From NCBI GenBank assembly GCA_036514635.1, contig DATBWU010000273.1, positions 1-11,427 on the forward strand: 11,427 nt of DNA, in the 5' to 3' direction. Source of the stretch: DASSFZ01 sp036514635. Lineage in GTDB: Bacteria; Chloroflexota; Anaerolineae; Fen-1058. The notes beneath the pieces were generated by a model. It was not told where the DNA came from. It ran no database searches and saw only the letters and a list, made by a program, of their open reading frames with translations. Position numbers and translations under genes: made by a program. This document shows positions 11,389 through 11,427 of the stretch, piece after piece (positions within the stretch are counted from its first letter, which is position 1; every line of letters starts with the position of its first letter).

Positions 11389-11427
11389 GCGGGAGTGGCT
11401 CAGTGGTAGAGCATCTCCTTGCCAAGG
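11389..11427 (+). tRNA. trnG: tRNA-Gly (anticodon GCC), 5' part, cut by the window end
   Basis: GCGGGAGTGGCTCAGTGGTA begins a typical tRNA-Gly, with a D arm ending AGAGC and the anticodon arm TCTCC-TTGCCAA-GG, anticodon GCC at 11421-11423. The sequence ends within the 3' side of the anticodon stem, so the T arm and acceptor 3' strand cannot be checked. Confidence 0.9.

Overview
The window is GC-rich bacterial DNA with short intergenic gaps and many small palindromic repeats. Gene content (dcd-argS, a folK-folP fusion, clpS beside a rhomboid protease, a Thermotoga-type GH36 alpha-galactosidase, tRNA-Sec) and the style of the intergenic repeat words suggest a member of the Chloroflexota, perhaps Anaerolineae-like. 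This assignment is inference; no rRNA or other phylogenetic marker was compared.

Layout. Positions 1-1919, minus strand: the start of dCTP deaminase (dcd, cut by the window edge) downstream of arginyl-tRNA synthetase (argS), which has a good promoter and a hairpin leader. Positions 2246-5013, minus strand: four genes read in the order FAH-family hydrolase, NTF2-like protein, small SH3-domain protein, MFS transporter. The last three are spaced by only 13 and 16 bases. Positions 5014-5481: a divergent intergenic region holding a dyad, a three-way-junction repeat and a 191-bp MITE-like element with a 9-bp target duplication. Positions 5482-6849, plus strand: a bifunctional HPPK-DHPS (folate synthesis). 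Positions 6940-7275, minus: clpS with a perfect -10 box so close to the ATG that its mRNA should be leaderless. Positions 7389-8604, plus: rhomboid protease and an unknown acidic cysteine-motif protein. Positions 8667-11066, minus: alpha-galactosidase whose 3' end runs into a 16-bp tandem repeat that supplies the stop codon. Positions 11091-11427: tRNA-Sec (minus), tRNA-Phe (plus) and a partial tRNA-Gly (plus).

The most notable points are (1) a tRNA-Sec gene, implying that the organism makes selenoproteins; (2) divergent tRNA-Sec and tRNA-Phe promoters whose -35 hexamers overlap on one palindrome; (3) the alpha-galactosidase start 24 bases after the tRNA-Sec 3' end, with no promoter visible between them; (4) the MITE with intact target duplication next to the folate gene promoter; (5) the probable leaderless clpS. 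I found no phage, CRISPR, toxin-antitoxin or defence genes. Most of the window is housekeeping, and the unusual content lies in its regulatory and repeat DNA.
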